A stretch of 64,000 bases of DNA from assembly GCA_964518335.1 (NCBI GenBank), contig CAZFDT010000024.1, forward strand, positions 1 to 64,000. Reading direction: 5' to 3'. Position 1 is the stretch's first letter; each line of letters opens with the position of its first letter. This DNA comes from CAZFDT01 sp964518335. GTDB taxonomy: Bacteria; Planctomycetota; Phycisphaerae; Phycisphaerales; Phycisphaeraceae. A program made the position numbers and the translations under genes. The notes under the pieces are model-generated. The model had not been told where the DNA came from. It saw nothing but the letters and a program-made list of their open reading frames with translations, and ran no database searches. Of this stretch, positions 6,642-16,712 are shown piece after piece.

Positions 6642-7091
6642 ATGGCGCGATACACCGGCCCACGCACGGTCCAGTGTTACCACTGCCGGCATCGTTTCGA
6701 TGTCGGCGGTCGCGCCCAGTCCACCTCCTGCCCAGGCTGCTACAAACCCGTCATCGTCAACGACATCGTCGTCGAGACTCTCAAGCTCGTCACCGAAGTC
6801 CGCACCTGCGGCCACATCCACGTCAAAAAGAAAGGCCGCATCGGCGCCAAGCTCGTCGAAGCACACGCCGGCATCACCAACGAAGGAACCATCGACGCCA
6901 AGGAAGTCCGCGCCGGCCTCCGCCTCACCCTCGGCCCCAAGTCCCACTACAAAGCCGACACCGTCACCACCGCCCTCTCCCTCGTCATCGAAGAAGGAGC
7001 CATCATCTCCCCCTCCCTCTTCGACGTGCCCAACGACGCCCTGGGCCTGTCCACCCTCCCCACCGAAGGCACCGCCCTGCCGTCGGGATGA
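6642..7091 (+). CDS. Bactofilin-like protein with N-terminal zinc ribbon
   Basis: A 149-residue protein in two parts. Residues 11-33 form a zinc-ribbon-like knuckle pair (CYHC and CPGC, spaced by about 15 residues). Residues 45-125 read as a bactofilin-type beta-helix (GHIHVKKKGRIGAKL, AHAGITNEGTIDAKEV and later strands). The start was set at the ATG just before the zinc motif; upstream codons in this frame overlap the preceding bactofilin. It is the second of two tandem bactofilin genes. The metal-binding head is an unusual addition that could dock the filament to a partner. The bactofilin fold is fairly clear, the zinc role is inferred. Confidence 0.75.
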   Translation: MARYTGPRTVQCYHCRHRFDVGGRAQSTSCPGCYKPVIVNDIVVETLKLVTEVRTCGHIHVKKKGRIGAKLVEAHAGITNEGTIDAKEVRAGLRLTLGPKSHYKADTVTTALSLVIEEGAIISPSLFDVPNDALGLSTLPTEGTALPSG

Positions 7092-7179
7092 TGACGCAGC
7101 GCGCGGCGCCATGGCCGTGGCGCTTCGTGCTGAGCTCGGGTTTTTGCGGGACTTGCCGCGAGTGCTTGACCCGAGATTG

Positions 7180-10100
7180 TCACCGCCGGGCTGGGGTGGG
7201 GATGCGGTAGATCAGGGCGTAAAGAACAGGGATGACGATCAGGGTGAGCACCGTGGCGAAGGTCAGGCCGACCATGATGGTGACGGCCATGGCGGCGAAG
7301 AAGACGTCGGGCAGGAGGGGGATCATGCCCAGGACGGTGGTGAGGGCGGCCATGGAGACGGGTCGAACGCGGCTGACGCCGGACTCGACGAGGGCGAGGT
7401 AGGCGTCTTTGCCCGTGCCGATCTGGAGCTTGATTTCATCGATGAGGACGATGGCGTTCTTGATCTGCATGCCGGCGAGACTGAGGAATCCCAGCAAGGC
7501 CATGAAGCCGAAGGGCTGGTCGAACATGAGCAGGCCGGTGGTGACGCCGATGACGGCCAAGGGCACGGTGAGGAAAATGATCAGGGGCTGGCGGAGGGAA
7601 TTGAAGAGACCGATGACGATGAGGACCATGAGGATGAGGATGGGCGGGATTTTGGCCATGAGTCCGGCCTGGGCCTTGCCGGAGTCCTCGTATTCGCCGC
7701 CCCATTCGAGGCTGTAGCCCGCGGGAATGGGGATGGCCTCGACCAGAGGGCGCAGTTCATCGAGGGCTTGCACTGCCGTGATACCGGCGATGGGGTCGCA
7801 CTTGACGGTGATGGTCGGCAGGCGATAGCGGCGCTGCACCTGCTGGTCTTCCGAAACGGTGGCCACGTCGCGCACGACCTGGCGCAGCGGCACGGCGCGG
7901 CCGGCGACGGGGCTGTAGATCGGTGCGTCGATGAGATTGGCGACGTCGCGGCTTTCGGCCAGCGGGGCGCGGGCGATGATGGGCAAGAGATCATCGGCCT
8001 CGCGGTACACGCCCACCTGCATGCCGCCGAAGGCGTAGCTCGTGGCCGCGGCGACCTGGGCGCGGGTGACGCCGGCGTTGCGCGCGGCGGTGTCGGCGAC
8101 GATCGGCCGGGCCACCGGCACGCGGTCGCGCCAGTCATCGACGACATCCCGCAGGTACGGCTGAGCGCGCATCAGCTGCCGCGCCTGCTGCGACAGGTCG
8201 CGCAGCACGTCGGCGTCGGGCCCACGGAAGCGCGCGTGGATCTTCTGCGCCTCGCCGGGCCCGAGCACGAACTTGCGGCCGAAGACCTGCGCATCGAGCA
8301 CGTGGTCGCGGGCATAGGTCTCGACCTGCTCGATGAGGTCGTCCATTTTGGCCACGTCATCCACGTCCACCAGGAGCAGGGCGTAGCCGGCGTTGGGATT
8401 CTCCGGCGTGTACGTGAGGATGAAGCGCAGGGCGCCGCGGCCGACGAAGGTGCTCACACCGGCGACGCCGTCATAGTCACTGATGGCGTTTTCGAGCGCG
8501 GCGACGGCGGCGGAGGTGGCGTCGATGTGCGAGCCCTGGGGGAACCAGCAGTGGACCATGAACTGCGGCCGGGTGGACTCGGGGAAGAAGCTCTTGTCGA
8601 CGCGGCCGAAGCCGACAATCGCCAGCACCAGCATCACGGCGAGGATGATGATGGTGGTCCACCGCCAGCGGAGTGAGGCTTCGAGGAACGCGCGGTAGCC
8701 GCGGAAGAGCAGCCCGCCGTACGGGTCGGGAGCCGCTTCGCCCGCTGCAGTGGGCTTGACCTTCAGCGTCATCACGCCCAGCAGCGGCGTGACGGTGATC
8801 GCCAGCACCCAACTGGCCAGCAGCGAGTAGAGGATGACCTGGTAGAGCGAGCGGCAGAACTCGCCGGTGGAGTCCTGCGACGCCCCGATCGCCGCGAAAG
8901 CCAGAATGGCGACGATCGTCGCGCCCATCAGAGGCCAGATCGTCTGCTTGACGATGTCGGCGGCGGCCTTGGTGGGCGACTCGCCCTTCTGCATGCCGAC
9001 GAGGACGCCCTCGACCACGACGATGGCGTTGTCCACGAGCATGCCCAGGGCGATGATGAGCGCGCCGAGGCTGATGCGCTCGAGCATGACGCCGTTCATC
9101 AGCATGACGATGAATGTGACGGTGACAGTCTGCAGGAGGATGAAGCCGATGAGCAGTCCGCTGCGCAGGCCCATGGCGAGCATGAGGACGCCGACGACGA
9201 TGGCGATGGCCTCGATGAGGCTGACGACGAAGCCGTTAATGGAGGTGGTGACGCTTTCGGACTGGTGGGAGATGACGCCGACCTCGATGCCGATGGGCGT
9301 GTCGGCGACGAGCTGACGCAGCCGGTTATCCACGGACTGGCCCATGGTGACGACGTTGCCACCGATCTTGGTGGAGATGCCCAGCCCGATCGCCGGGCGG
9401 CCGTTGTAGCGCATGATCGTCTGCGGCGGGTCGGCGTAGCCGCGGGTGATGGTGGCGATGTCGCGCAGGTACAGCTTGGGCTGGCTGGCGTCGCCGGTGA
9501 GCACGAGTGTGTTGCCGATGTCCTCGATGGTGCGGATACCACCGGTCGGATCGATGCGCACGTACTGCGTATCGACGGTGACGTTGCCGGCGTTGACCAC
9601 CAGGTTCTGCCCCGACAGGGCCGAGAACACCTGCTCGGGCGACAGGCCAAGCTGCGTCAGCCGCGCCCGCGACAGCTCGACGTACACCACCTCGGGCAAC
9701 TCGCCCCAGAAGCTGATCTTGGCCACGTCGGTGCACAGCAGCAGTTCGCGGCGAAGCATGTCCGCGTGCTGCTTGAGGTCGGCATAGGTGAACCCGTCGC
9801 CGTACACCGCGTAGAACACGCCGTACACGTCGCCGTAATCGTCGTTGACCAGCGGCTCCGACGCGCCCGGGGGCAGTTGGCCCCGCGCATCATTGACCTT
9901 GCGCCGCAATTCGTCCCACACCTGCGGCAGCGAGGCGCGGTCGTACTTGTCCTCCATCTCCACGAGGATGATCGATCGCCCCGGCAGGCTCGTGCTGGTG
10001 ATCTCCTTGAGTTGACCCATCTGCTGGATGGCTGTCTCCAGCACGTCGGTGACTTCCTCGGCCACCTCTGCCGCCGACGCACCGGGATAGTCGGTGACGA

Positions 10101-10239
10101 CCTGCGCGTTTTTCACCGTGAACTCGGGGTCCTCCAGGCGCCCCAGCTTCGTGTAGGCGTACAGCCCGCCCAGCACGCTCATCACGGTGAGCACCAGCGT
10201 GAACGTCTTGGCCCGTATCGCGGCTTCGGCGATGTTCAT
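7180..10239 (-). CDS. RND-family efflux transporter permease
   Basis: A 1019-residue inner-membrane proton-driven pump subunit. It has the RND layout: TM1 near residues 10-30, a large periplasmic loop, a TM2-6 block including LGMLVDNAIVVVEGV (the proton-relay Asp region), a second periplasmic loop from about 555, and TM8-12 with MQIKNAIVLIDEI. Length and motifs fit the AcrB/CusA superfamily; the substrate cannot be read from sequence. It overlaps the stop of the upstream membrane-fusion gene by four bases, so the two are co-translated. No outer-membrane factor gene is nearby, so TolC-type function must come from elsewhere. Confidence 0.92.
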   Translation of the reverse strand: MNIAEAAIRAKTFTLVLTVMSVLGGLYAYTKLGRLEDPEFTVKNAQVVTDYPGASAAEVAEEVTDVLETAIQQMGQLKEITSTSLPGRSIILVEMEDKYDRASLPQVWDELRRKVNDARGQLPPGASEPLVNDDYGDVYGVFYAVYGDGFTYADLKQHADMLRRELLLCTDVAKISFWGELPEVVYVELSRARLTQLGLSPEQVFSALSGQNLVVNAGNVTVDTQYVRIDPTGGIRTIEDIGNTLVLTGDASQPKLYLRDIATITRGYADPPQTIMRYNGRPAIGLGISTKIGGNVVTMGQSVDNRLRQLVADTPIGIEVGVISHQSESVTTSINGFVVSLIEAIAIVVGVLMLAMGLRSGLLIGFILLQTVTVTFIVMLMNGVMLERISLGALIIALGMLVDNAIVVVEGVLVGMQKGESPTKAAADIVKQTIWPLMGATIVAILAFAAIGASQDSTGEFCRSLYQVILYSLLASWVLAITVTPLLGVMTLKVKPTAAGEAAPDPYGGLLFRGYRAFLEASLRWRWTTIIILAVMLVLAIVGFGRVDKSFFPESTRPQFMVHCWFPQGSHIDATSAAVAALENAISDYDGVAGVSTFVGRGALRFILTYTPENPNAGYALLLVDVDDVAKMDDLIEQVETYARDHVLDAQVFGRKFVLGPGEAQKIHARFRGPDADVLRDLSQQARQLMRAQPYLRDVVDDWRDRVPVARPIVADTAARNAGVTRAQVAAATSYAFGGMQVGVYREADDLLPIIARAPLAESRDVANLIDAPIYSPVAGRAVPLRQVVRDVATVSEDQQVQRRYRLPTITVKCDPIAGITAVQALDELRPLVEAIPIPAGYSLEWGGEYEDSGKAQAGLMAKIPPILILMVLIVIGLFNSLRQPLIIFLTVPLAVIGVTTGLLMFDQPFGFMALLGFLSLAGMQIKNAIVLIDEIKLQIGTGKDAYLALVESGVSRVRPVSMAALTTVLGMIPLLPDVFFAAMAVTIMVGLTFATVLTLIVIPVLYALIYRIPTPARR

Positions 10240-11393
10240 GGCGCGGCCGCCTCCCCACCGAGGCGGGCCTCGGCCTTGGGCACGTACAGCCGTACCTGCT
10301 GGCCTTCCGACAACAGATGCACCCCCGCGGTGGCGATGCGGTCACCCGCCGCAAGCCCCTGCTTGACCACCACCAGATTGCCGGTCATCGGCCCCACGGT
10401 CACATCGACGCGGTGGGCGGCGAACAGCCCGCCCTCGCCACCCGACAGCCGCCACACGTGGTACTGCCCGTGCCCGTCGATGGCCGCGGCGCTGAGCGGG
10501 ATGGCAAAGCCCGCGTCCGGGTCGTCGGCCGCTGCCGCCGGTAGCAGGTACTCCAGGATGCTCGCCGTCATGCCCGGCAGGATCGTCGCATCCTCGGGCG
10601 CGGGCATCTCGAACGTCGCCAGGTACGACTGCGTGACCGGATCGGCCTCGGTCGTGATCTCACGCAGTGTCACGTCGAACTCCTGCCCCGGCAGAAAGTC
10701 AAACACCGCCACGAACCGGAACCGCTCGCTTTCCCGGCCACGCTGGGCCACAATGACACGCTGCTCCGGCACGCCCACCTCGATCGTCACGCCCGTCACG
10801 TCCTGCAGGCTCACGATGTCCTGCTTGGCCTGCACGTTCTGGAAGTTGTCCACCAGCGTGTTGGCGATCGTGCCGTCGAACGGCGCCAGCATCCGCGTGT
10901 CGTCCAGCGCCTTGCGGGCGATCTCGACGTCGGCGCGGGCGACGTCGTTGGCCGCCTTGGCGTCGGAGACCTCGCGTTGCGTGGCGGCGCCGACCGCCAG
11001 CAGCTTCTCCAGCTTCTCCAGGTCCGACGCGGCCTTGGTGAGCTGCGCCTGCTTGGCGTCCAGCGCATTCTGGTAGTCGCGCGGGTCCAGCCGCGCCAAC
11101 AGGTCGCCGCGCTTGACCTGCTGCCCGTTGCGCACCGGCAGCTCGATGATCTGCCCGTTGACCTGAAACGCCAGCGTCACCTGCTCGGTGGCGCGCACCC
11201 GGCCGGGGTATTGCCGGCCCGTCGTCACCTGGCCCAGGTCGATCACCATCGACTTGACCGGGCGAATCGGCGGCGGAGGCGCCGCCGCCTCGGTCTGCCA
11301 ATCGAACATCGCCACCGACACTACCGCCGCCACCATGAGCACGCCACCGATGACGGCGCCTCCGATGCGACCCGCACGTGTTCCCAATGCCAT
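10236..11393 (-). CDS. RND efflux periplasmic adaptor (membrane fusion protein)
   Basis: A 385-residue HlyD/AcrA-type adaptor that bridges the pump and an outer-membrane channel. A single N-terminal membrane anchor lies at about residues 11-30. A lipoyl-like half motif (GQQVKRGDLLARLDPRDY, about 93-110) is followed by an alpha-hairpin with Ala/Lys-rich coiled-coil heptads, then the second half (MLAPFDGTI), a beta-barrel and a membrane-proximal domain. It is the first gene of the pair and overlaps the permease start by four bases. The family call is strong, the substrate unknown. Confidence 0.9.
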   Translation of the reverse strand: MALGTRAGRIGGAVIGGVLMVAAVVSVAMFDWQTEAAAPPPPIRPVKSMVIDLGQVTTGRQYPGRVRATEQVTLAFQVNGQIIELPVRNGQQVKRGDLLARLDPRDYQNALDAKQAQLTKAASDLEKLEKLLAVGAATQREVSDAKAANDVARADVEIARKALDDTRMLAPFDGTIANTLVDNFQNVQAKQDIVSLQDVTGVTIEVGVPEQRVIVAQRGRESERFRFVAVFDFLPGQEFDVTLREITTEADPVTQSYLATFEMPAPEDATILPGMTASILEYLLPAAAADDPDAGFAIPLSAAAIDGHGQYHVWRLSGGEGGLFAAHRVDVTVGPMTGNLVVVKQGLAAGDRIATAGVHLLSEGQQVRLYVPKAEARLGGEAAAP

Positions 11394-11456
11394 GTGCCAG
11401 ACTCCCGTGAGGTGACGACGCCATGATACCAGCCAGCCGGAGGCGACGGATTGGTG

Positions 11457-14450
11457 TCAGGCGAGCTTGATCGAGATGATCTTGTACGGCGCGTACGTCA
11501 CTTCAACCGCGCCGTCTTTGACGGGCAGAGCCTCGCCGTCGTCTTCGAGGATGTTGCAGCGAGCAGCCTTCTTAAAGGGCAGGCCCAGCTTGAGCGTCGC
11601 CTTGCCGCGCGAGCCGTGACATTCGTAAAGCCGCACGATCAGGGCGGCGCTGTCTTCGGCCTTCTTGACCGTGTCGATGATGAGGTTGGGCGTATCGACG
11701 CTGAGATAGCTGATCGGCTTGGCGTTGCCGGCGGTCCACGCCAGCGGGGTGTTGAAGGTCAGACCTTGCGCGACGACGCCACCCTGCTGCCAGGTGCCGG
11801 CGTGGGGATAAATCGCGTAGCTAAAGCGGTGCTGGCCCATGTCGGCCTGGGGGTCGGGGCTCTTGGTGGCGCGGAGCAGGCTGATGTGCAGGACGTTGCC
11901 TTGCGTGCTGTAGCCGTACTTGCAGTCGGTCAGCAGCGCCACGCCGTAGCCGTGCTCGGACAGGTCCACCCAGCGATGGCCGGGCACTTCGTACCTGGCC
12001 AGGTCGAAGCTGCTGTTGGTGTGCGTGGGCCGCTCGGCGACGCCGAATTGCATCTCGTACGTGGCGTTCATCGCCTGGGCGTTGACGGGGAAAGCGACCT
12101 TGAGGAACTTGCGGCTTTCGCGCCAGTCGGCCTCGGTGTGAAACTCCAGGCGGGCGCTGCCGGCGTCCAGCCTGACGCGCTGGGACAGTGAGCTGGCCTT
12201 GCCCACCTTGCGCGTGAAGAGCACCTCGGCGCGCAGCGCGTCGCGACTGGTGATCTCGAACGAGTCGGCGCCGGGGCAGGGCTTGCCTGTCTCCAGATGG
12301 GAGGGATCGACGTCCCACGCCTCCCAGTTGGTGGGCTGGTCGTCGTAGAGTTCCAGCACGTTGCCCGCCGCGGTGAGCGCTTGGCGCTGGTTGAGCTTGT
12401 CGAAGAGTTCGAGCAGGTCGCCGCCGGCCGAGAGCGTGGCGCGGAGGCGGGCGTTTTCGAGGACGATGCGGTCGCCAGTGTCGCTGATGGCGGCGCGGTC
12501 GGGTGCGGCGGTGACGGCGCCGATGCCGCAGGGCGGGGCCTCGACGAAGGCGAGCTTGCCGTCGGGCGCGACGGCGACCTCGGCGCGGCAGACGCCGGTG
12601 GTGTTGATGGGCGTGCTGGTCGAAGCGCCGCCGACCCATGCGTTGGCGGCCTTGCTGCGCAACGGATCGCCCGCGGCGAACAGCTCCTTGAACTGTCGCG
12701 CCGAGTCCTCGTACACCAGCGTGATCGAGCTGCCCGGCAGAATGTCGTGGAACTGGTTGAGCAGCAGCGTCTTCCACATCCGGTCGATGGCGGCATGGTC
12801 GTAATCGAGCTTGCCCAGGCGACAGGCGATCGCCGACAGGAACTCGATGTCGTGGAGCAGCACCTCGGCCTTGCGGTTGTTGCGCTTGACCAGGGCCTGG
12901 GTGGTGTATGTGCCGCGGTGCAGCTCGAAGTAGAGTTCGCCGAGGATGGTCAGCGGGGTCTTGACGTCTTTTTCGAGGAGGGCGAAGAACTCATCGCTGC
13001 TGCGCTGTTTCGTGCGGGGCAGTCCCTGCAGGTCGGCGGCGCGGCGGAGGTATTCGAGCATGCGCCTGGTGGGCCCGCCGCCGCCGTCGCCGTGCCCGAA
13101 CAGCAGCATGGCGTGGCGCGAGCGGTCGGCGTCCTTGTAGTTGGCCGCGTGCAGGCGCAGCTCGGCGGGGTCGCAGTTGGCGTTGTAGGTGTCGGCCGGG
13201 GGGAAGTGAGCCAGCACGTCGCTGCCGTCGATGCCCCGCCAGGTGAACGTGTGGTAGTGCGGCTTGTTGAACCAGTTCCAGCTCAGCTTCTGGGTGAGGA
13301 AGCGGCGGATGCCGGCCTCGCGCATGATCTGGGGCAGCTGCCCGTTGTAGCCGAAGACGTCGGGATTCCAGAACTCGTTGCAGCGTCGGCCGAACGCCTT
13401 CTCGAAGAAGCGCTGGCCGTAGAGGAACTGGCGGCAGAGCGATTCGCCGCTGGGGATGTTGCAGTCCGGCTCGATCCATGTACCGCCGACGGGGACCCAC
13501 TGGCCTCGCTTCACCGCCGCCTCGATGCCGGCGTACAGGCCCGGATCGTGACCTCGAATCGTCTCGTATTGGTAAGCCTGCGAGCAACTGAAGCGGTACT
13601 CGGGGTAGTCGGCCATGTAGCGAAGCGCGGTGCTGAAGGTGCGCTGGCACTTGCGGGTGGTCTCGGCCAGAGGCCACAGCCATGCCGTGTCGATGTGAGC
13701 ATGCCCGATCGCCGACAGTTCGTGCACGCAGTCGCCGTTGTGACGAGCGTAGAGCGCCTGCATCCGGTCGATCGCCGCCTGCCACGTGCTGCGATCGTCC
13801 TCGTCGATTTCGTTGGCGATCTGGTTGAGCGTGAAGAGGATTTCGCCGGCGAACGTGCGATCGGGGCTGCCCGAGTCGTTGGCCAGCGACGCTTCCAACT
13901 GCTGCAGCACGGCGAAGTCGAAATGCAGCCGCCACGCCAGCTCGTCGAAGCAGGCGATCTGAGCCTGGTCGATCACGAACGGCTCGACCTGCGCGAAGGG
14001 CTGGCCGTCCGTGCGGGCGCCGAAGAGGCAGTTGCACGCCGTCTCGATCTCGAATGAGAGCGTTTCACCGCCCTTAGCCTGGCGTAGCAGCTCGGCGTCT
14101 GGCCGGCGCTGGTGGTGGTCGTAGTTGAGCCCCTGCACCGCGCGGCCGTCGAGCCAGAGCGTGTTCTCCGACCATGTCTTCCACAGCAGCTCGACCTTAT
14201 GCCCCGCCCACGACGCGGGGATCGTCGCGCTGCACTTGAACCAGAACGTGCTCCACTGCGGGCCAAGCTGCATCCCCAGCTTCGCCGGCGCGTAGGACAG
14301 TTTCATCGCCTCGTCGCGGCCGATGCGCTGCGGGATCGGCCCGGCGACCAGCAGCTCGTCCAGCGGCTGCACGTGCGGGTAAATCCGGCGCTCCAGACGG
14401 TCGGCCAACTGCTTCAGACGCTTGCGCGTGTAATCGTGGTGACGAAGCAA
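11457..14450 (-). CDS. Alpha-mannosidase, glycoside hydrolase family 38
   Basis: A 997-residue retaining alpha-mannosidase expected to release mannose from glycans. The GH38 zinc and nucleophile region is clear: GHAHIDTAWLWPL (about residues 267-279), then VGGTWIEPDCNIPSGESL and NPDVFGYNGQLPQIM in the catalytic domain, followed by a helical middle domain and the C-terminal beta-domains of Glyco_hydro_38C. Length matches family members. No signal peptide is seen, so it probably acts in the cytoplasm on imported oligosaccharides. The next gene downstream is the efflux adaptor on the same strand, 63 bp away; functional linkage to it is unlikely. Confidence 0.93.
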   Translation of the reverse strand: MLRHHDYTRKRLKQLADRLERRIYPHVQPLDELLVAGPIPQRIGRDEAMKLSYAPAKLGMQLGPQWSTFWFKCSATIPASWAGHKVELLWKTWSENTLWLDGRAVQGLNYDHHQRRPDAELLRQAKGGETLSFEIETACNCLFGARTDGQPFAQVEPFVIDQAQIACFDELAWRLHFDFAVLQQLEASLANDSGSPDRTFAGEILFTLNQIANEIDEDDRSTWQAAIDRMQALYARHNGDCVHELSAIGHAHIDTAWLWPLAETTRKCQRTFSTALRYMADYPEYRFSCSQAYQYETIRGHDPGLYAGIEAAVKRGQWVPVGGTWIEPDCNIPSGESLCRQFLYGQRFFEKAFGRRCNEFWNPDVFGYNGQLPQIMREAGIRRFLTQKLSWNWFNKPHYHTFTWRGIDGSDVLAHFPPADTYNANCDPAELRLHAANYKDADRSRHAMLLFGHGDGGGGPTRRMLEYLRRAADLQGLPRTKQRSSDEFFALLEKDVKTPLTILGELYFELHRGTYTTQALVKRNNRKAEVLLHDIEFLSAIACRLGKLDYDHAAIDRMWKTLLLNQFHDILPGSSITLVYEDSARQFKELFAAGDPLRSKAANAWVGGASTSTPINTTGVCRAEVAVAPDGKLAFVEAPPCGIGAVTAAPDRAAISDTGDRIVLENARLRATLSAGGDLLELFDKLNQRQALTAAGNVLELYDDQPTNWEAWDVDPSHLETGKPCPGADSFEITSRDALRAEVLFTRKVGKASSLSQRVRLDAGSARLEFHTEADWRESRKFLKVAFPVNAQAMNATYEMQFGVAERPTHTNSSFDLARYEVPGHRWVDLSEHGYGVALLTDCKYGYSTQGNVLHISLLRATKSPDPQADMGQHRFSYAIYPHAGTWQQGGVVAQGLTFNTPLAWTAGNAKPISYLSVDTPNLIIDTVKKAEDSAALIVRLYECHGSRGKATLKLGLPFKKAARCNILEDDGEALPVKDGAVEVTYAPYKIISIKLA

Positions 14451-14606
14451 GGAACAGGCTCCAGGAACAACCTGCGATCCGCAGGCGGGTGGGGGCGTGG
14501 ATTGTCGGGGATATCGCCCCGCGGAGCAAACGCGCGACAGCTCGCCCGGACGATCTGTCTGTCATCGTCCGGCCACCCTCCGGCGGTCAGGCGGGACAGG
14601 CCGATT

Positions 14607-15626
14607 TCACGCCACCGCGGCGGCGTAGTAGCTCGGCAGCGGCTCGCCCTGCTTCTTCCAGTGCGCGATGACGGCATCGGCCTTGCCGGCGCTGTTGAGC
14701 ATGTGCAGCTTGCGCTTCACCATGTCGATGATCGCCGCACGCGCCGGCCCCAGGTAATTCCGGGGGTCGAACTCGGCGGGCTTGGTGGCGAACACTTCGC
14801 GGATCTTCGCCGTCATCGCCAGGCGCAGGTCGGTGTCGATGTTCACCTTGCACACGCCGTACTTGCGCACCGCCATGGCGATCTGGTCTTCGGGCACGCC
14901 CTTGGCGTTGGGCATATTCCCGCCGTACTTGTTGACCAGGTCGATGAACTCCTGCGGCACGCTCGACGAGCCGTGCATCACCAGCGGCAGGCCGGGGCAG
15001 GTCTTCATGATCGCCTCGATGCGGTCGAACGCGAGCTTGGCCTCGTGCTTGAACTTGAACGCCCCGTGCGACGTGCCGATGGCCACCGCCAGACTGTCGA
15101 TCTTGGTGCGGCTGTAGAAGTCCTTAGCCTGCTCGGGGTCGGTCAGGAACTTCTCGACGTTCTTCTCGTACTCGTGCGCGTCCATGCCCACGACGTCCTC
15201 CTCGATGCCGCCGAGCATGCCCAGTTCTGCCTCGACGACGACGCCCGCGGCGTGGGCCACCTTCACCGCCTCGGCGGTCAGGTGGATGTTCTCTTCGTAG
15301 GGGTGGTGCGACCCGTCGATCATCACGCTGGTGAACCCGTCGTTGATGCAGGTCTTGACCAGGTCCACTGTGTCGCCGTGGTCCAGATGAATGGCGACGG
15401 GGACCCCCGGAAATTCCTCCACCGCTGCGTCAATGAGATGTTTCAGGAACCGCATGTTGGCGTACTTGCGGGCGCCCTTGGAGATCTGCAGGATGCAGGG
15501 GCTTTTCTCAGCGGCGCAGGCCTCGATAATCGCCTGCACGATCTCCATGTTGTTCACATTGAATGCCCCGATGCCGAAGCCGCCGTCGTAGGCGAGGTCG
15601 AACATGGGCTTGGTGGTCATGAGCAT
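14607..15626 (-). CDS. fba: Fructose-bisphosphate aldolase, class II
   Basis: A 339-residue zinc-dependent aldolase that interconverts fructose 1,6-bisphosphate with dihydroxyacetone phosphate and glyceraldehyde 3-phosphate. Class II signatures are present: GAFNVNNMEIVQAI near the N-terminus, the zinc ligands in HLDHGD (about residue 100), VEAELG (about 150), and GTSHGAFK and MHGSSS further on. An AAGGA stretch lies 10 bases before the ATG at 15626. A TATACT -10 box on the minus strand lies at about 15689-15694. It appears monocistronic. Confidence 0.95.
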   Translation of the reverse strand: MLMTTKPMFDLAYDGGFGIGAFNVNNMEIVQAIIEACAAEKSPCILQISKGARKYANMRFLKHLIDAAVEEFPGVPVAIHLDHGDTVDLVKTCINDGFTSVMIDGSHHPYEENIHLTAEAVKVAHAAGVVVEAELGMLGGIEEDVVGMDAHEYEKNVEKFLTDPEQAKDFYSRTKIDSLAVAIGTSHGAFKFKHEAKLAFDRIEAIMKTCPGLPLVMHGSSSVPQEFIDLVNKYGGNMPNAKGVPEDQIAMAVRKYGVCKVNIDTDLRLAMTAKIREVFATKPAEFDPRNYLGPARAAIIDMVKRKLHMLNSAGKADAVIAHWKKQGEPLPSYYAAAVA

Positions 15627-15705
15627 GGCAGGAATCCTTGGTAGAGGTTCGGGCGGGCATCGGCCGCCGTAAGCAGGTCAAACACAGCCAGTATAGCGGA
15701 TCGGA

Positions 15706-16542
15706 CTAGGCGTTGAGGAGGTGGCGGCGGATGGCGTGGGCGACGCCGTCCTCGTCGTTGCTGGGCACGACGATGCGGGCGGCGGCCTTGACGGTGTCCC
15801 AGGCGTTGGCGACCGCCACGCCCAGCCCGGCCCAGCGGATCATGGGCAGGTCGTTGGGCGCGTCGCCGATCGCCATCACCTGCGACGGATTGAGCTTGTA
15901 GTGATCCGCCAGCCGCGACAGAGCATCGGCCTTGCTCGCCTTGGCGTGGACCACCTGCAGCAGCCGCATGTGGCTGAACGCAAAGCCCACCCGGCCCTTG
16001 CCACGAATGCCCAACTCGTCCTGGATCGCCCCGAGGTTGCCTGCCTCACCGATCATCATGACCTTGGTGACCTCGCTCTGCAGCGCCTGGTCCAGGTGCG
16101 ACACGTCGGCGTTGGACAGGTCCAGCGACTGCTCGGCGCCGAGTTGCGTGTCCATGCGGTCGGTGTAGAAGCGGTCGATGACTTCGACCCCGATGGAGAT
16201 GGTGCGGTCGTGCCGGCGGGCGACGTCAATGACCTGCCTGGCCAGCGGGCCGGGGATCGGCAGGTGGAACACGGGCTGGGCCTGGACCGGGTCGTAGATG
16301 AGGGCGCCGTTGTGGTTGATCTGCAGGGCGGTGAGTCCGAGTCGGCGGCACAGCGGCGCGACGCCGCGCGGCGGCCGGGCCGTCGCCAGCACCACCTTCT
16401 TGCCCGCGTCCACGGCCGCGCGGATCGCCTGCGCCGTCGCGTCGCTGACCTTCCCGTCGCTGCGCAGCAGCGTCCCGTCCAGGTCCAGTGCGACCATCTC
16501 GATCTCATCGATCGGCAGCGGCTTGTCGTGATCCGTTCCCAT
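15706..16542 (-). CDS. HAD-superfamily Cof-type phosphatase
   Basis: A 278-residue HAD hydrolase of the Cof/IIB subfamily. Motif I is the nucleophile loop ALDLDGTLLR (about residues 18-27), motif II is ATARPP (about 57-62), and the C-terminal motif is MAIGDAPNDLPMI with the two metal-binding Asp residues. A Cof cap domain lies between. Such enzymes dephosphorylate sugar phosphates, FMN or pyridoxal phosphate; the specific substrate cannot be read from sequence. A TATAAT box on the minus strand near 16587-16592 could be its promoter. Confidence 0.88.
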   Translation of the reverse strand: MGTDHDKPLPIDEIEMVALDLDGTLLRSDGKVSDATAQAIRAAVDAGKKVVLATARPPRGVAPLCRRLGLTALQINHNGALIYDPVQAQPVFHLPIPGPLARQVIDVARRHDRTISIGVEVIDRFYTDRMDTQLGAEQSLDLSNADVSHLDQALQSEVTKVMMIGEAGNLGAIQDELGIRGKGRVGFAFSHMRLLQVVHAKASKADALSRLADHYKLNPSQVMAIGDAPNDLPMIRWAGLGVAVANAWDTVKAAARIVVPSNDEDGVAHAIRRHLLNA

Positions 16543-16712
16543 GCAGCCCAGTCAGTGACAGGACCCCTCGATCGCCCATCCCCGCCAATTATAGATCGGC
16601 GCGCCATGGCATCGAGCATGATGTGCGCCGTCGCGACCCGTGGTCGCGGCTATACATACGGCGTCTGCTACAATCGCCGGTTTGTGGGCCAGCGGCCCGT
16701 GCGAGGGACTCG

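Noticed and set aside
6700..8676. Very long open frames antisense to real genes (for example 6700-8676, 9265-11076, 12297-14057, 18819-20873)
   Set aside because: They are side effects of high GC at third codon positions. The opposite strand encodes clear RND, adaptor, mannosidase and sugar-locus proteins, and these frames lack domains.
14451..14606. Small frames between mannosidase and aldolase genes
   Set aside because: No ribosome binding site, no domain, and composition like the shadows of neighbouring genes.
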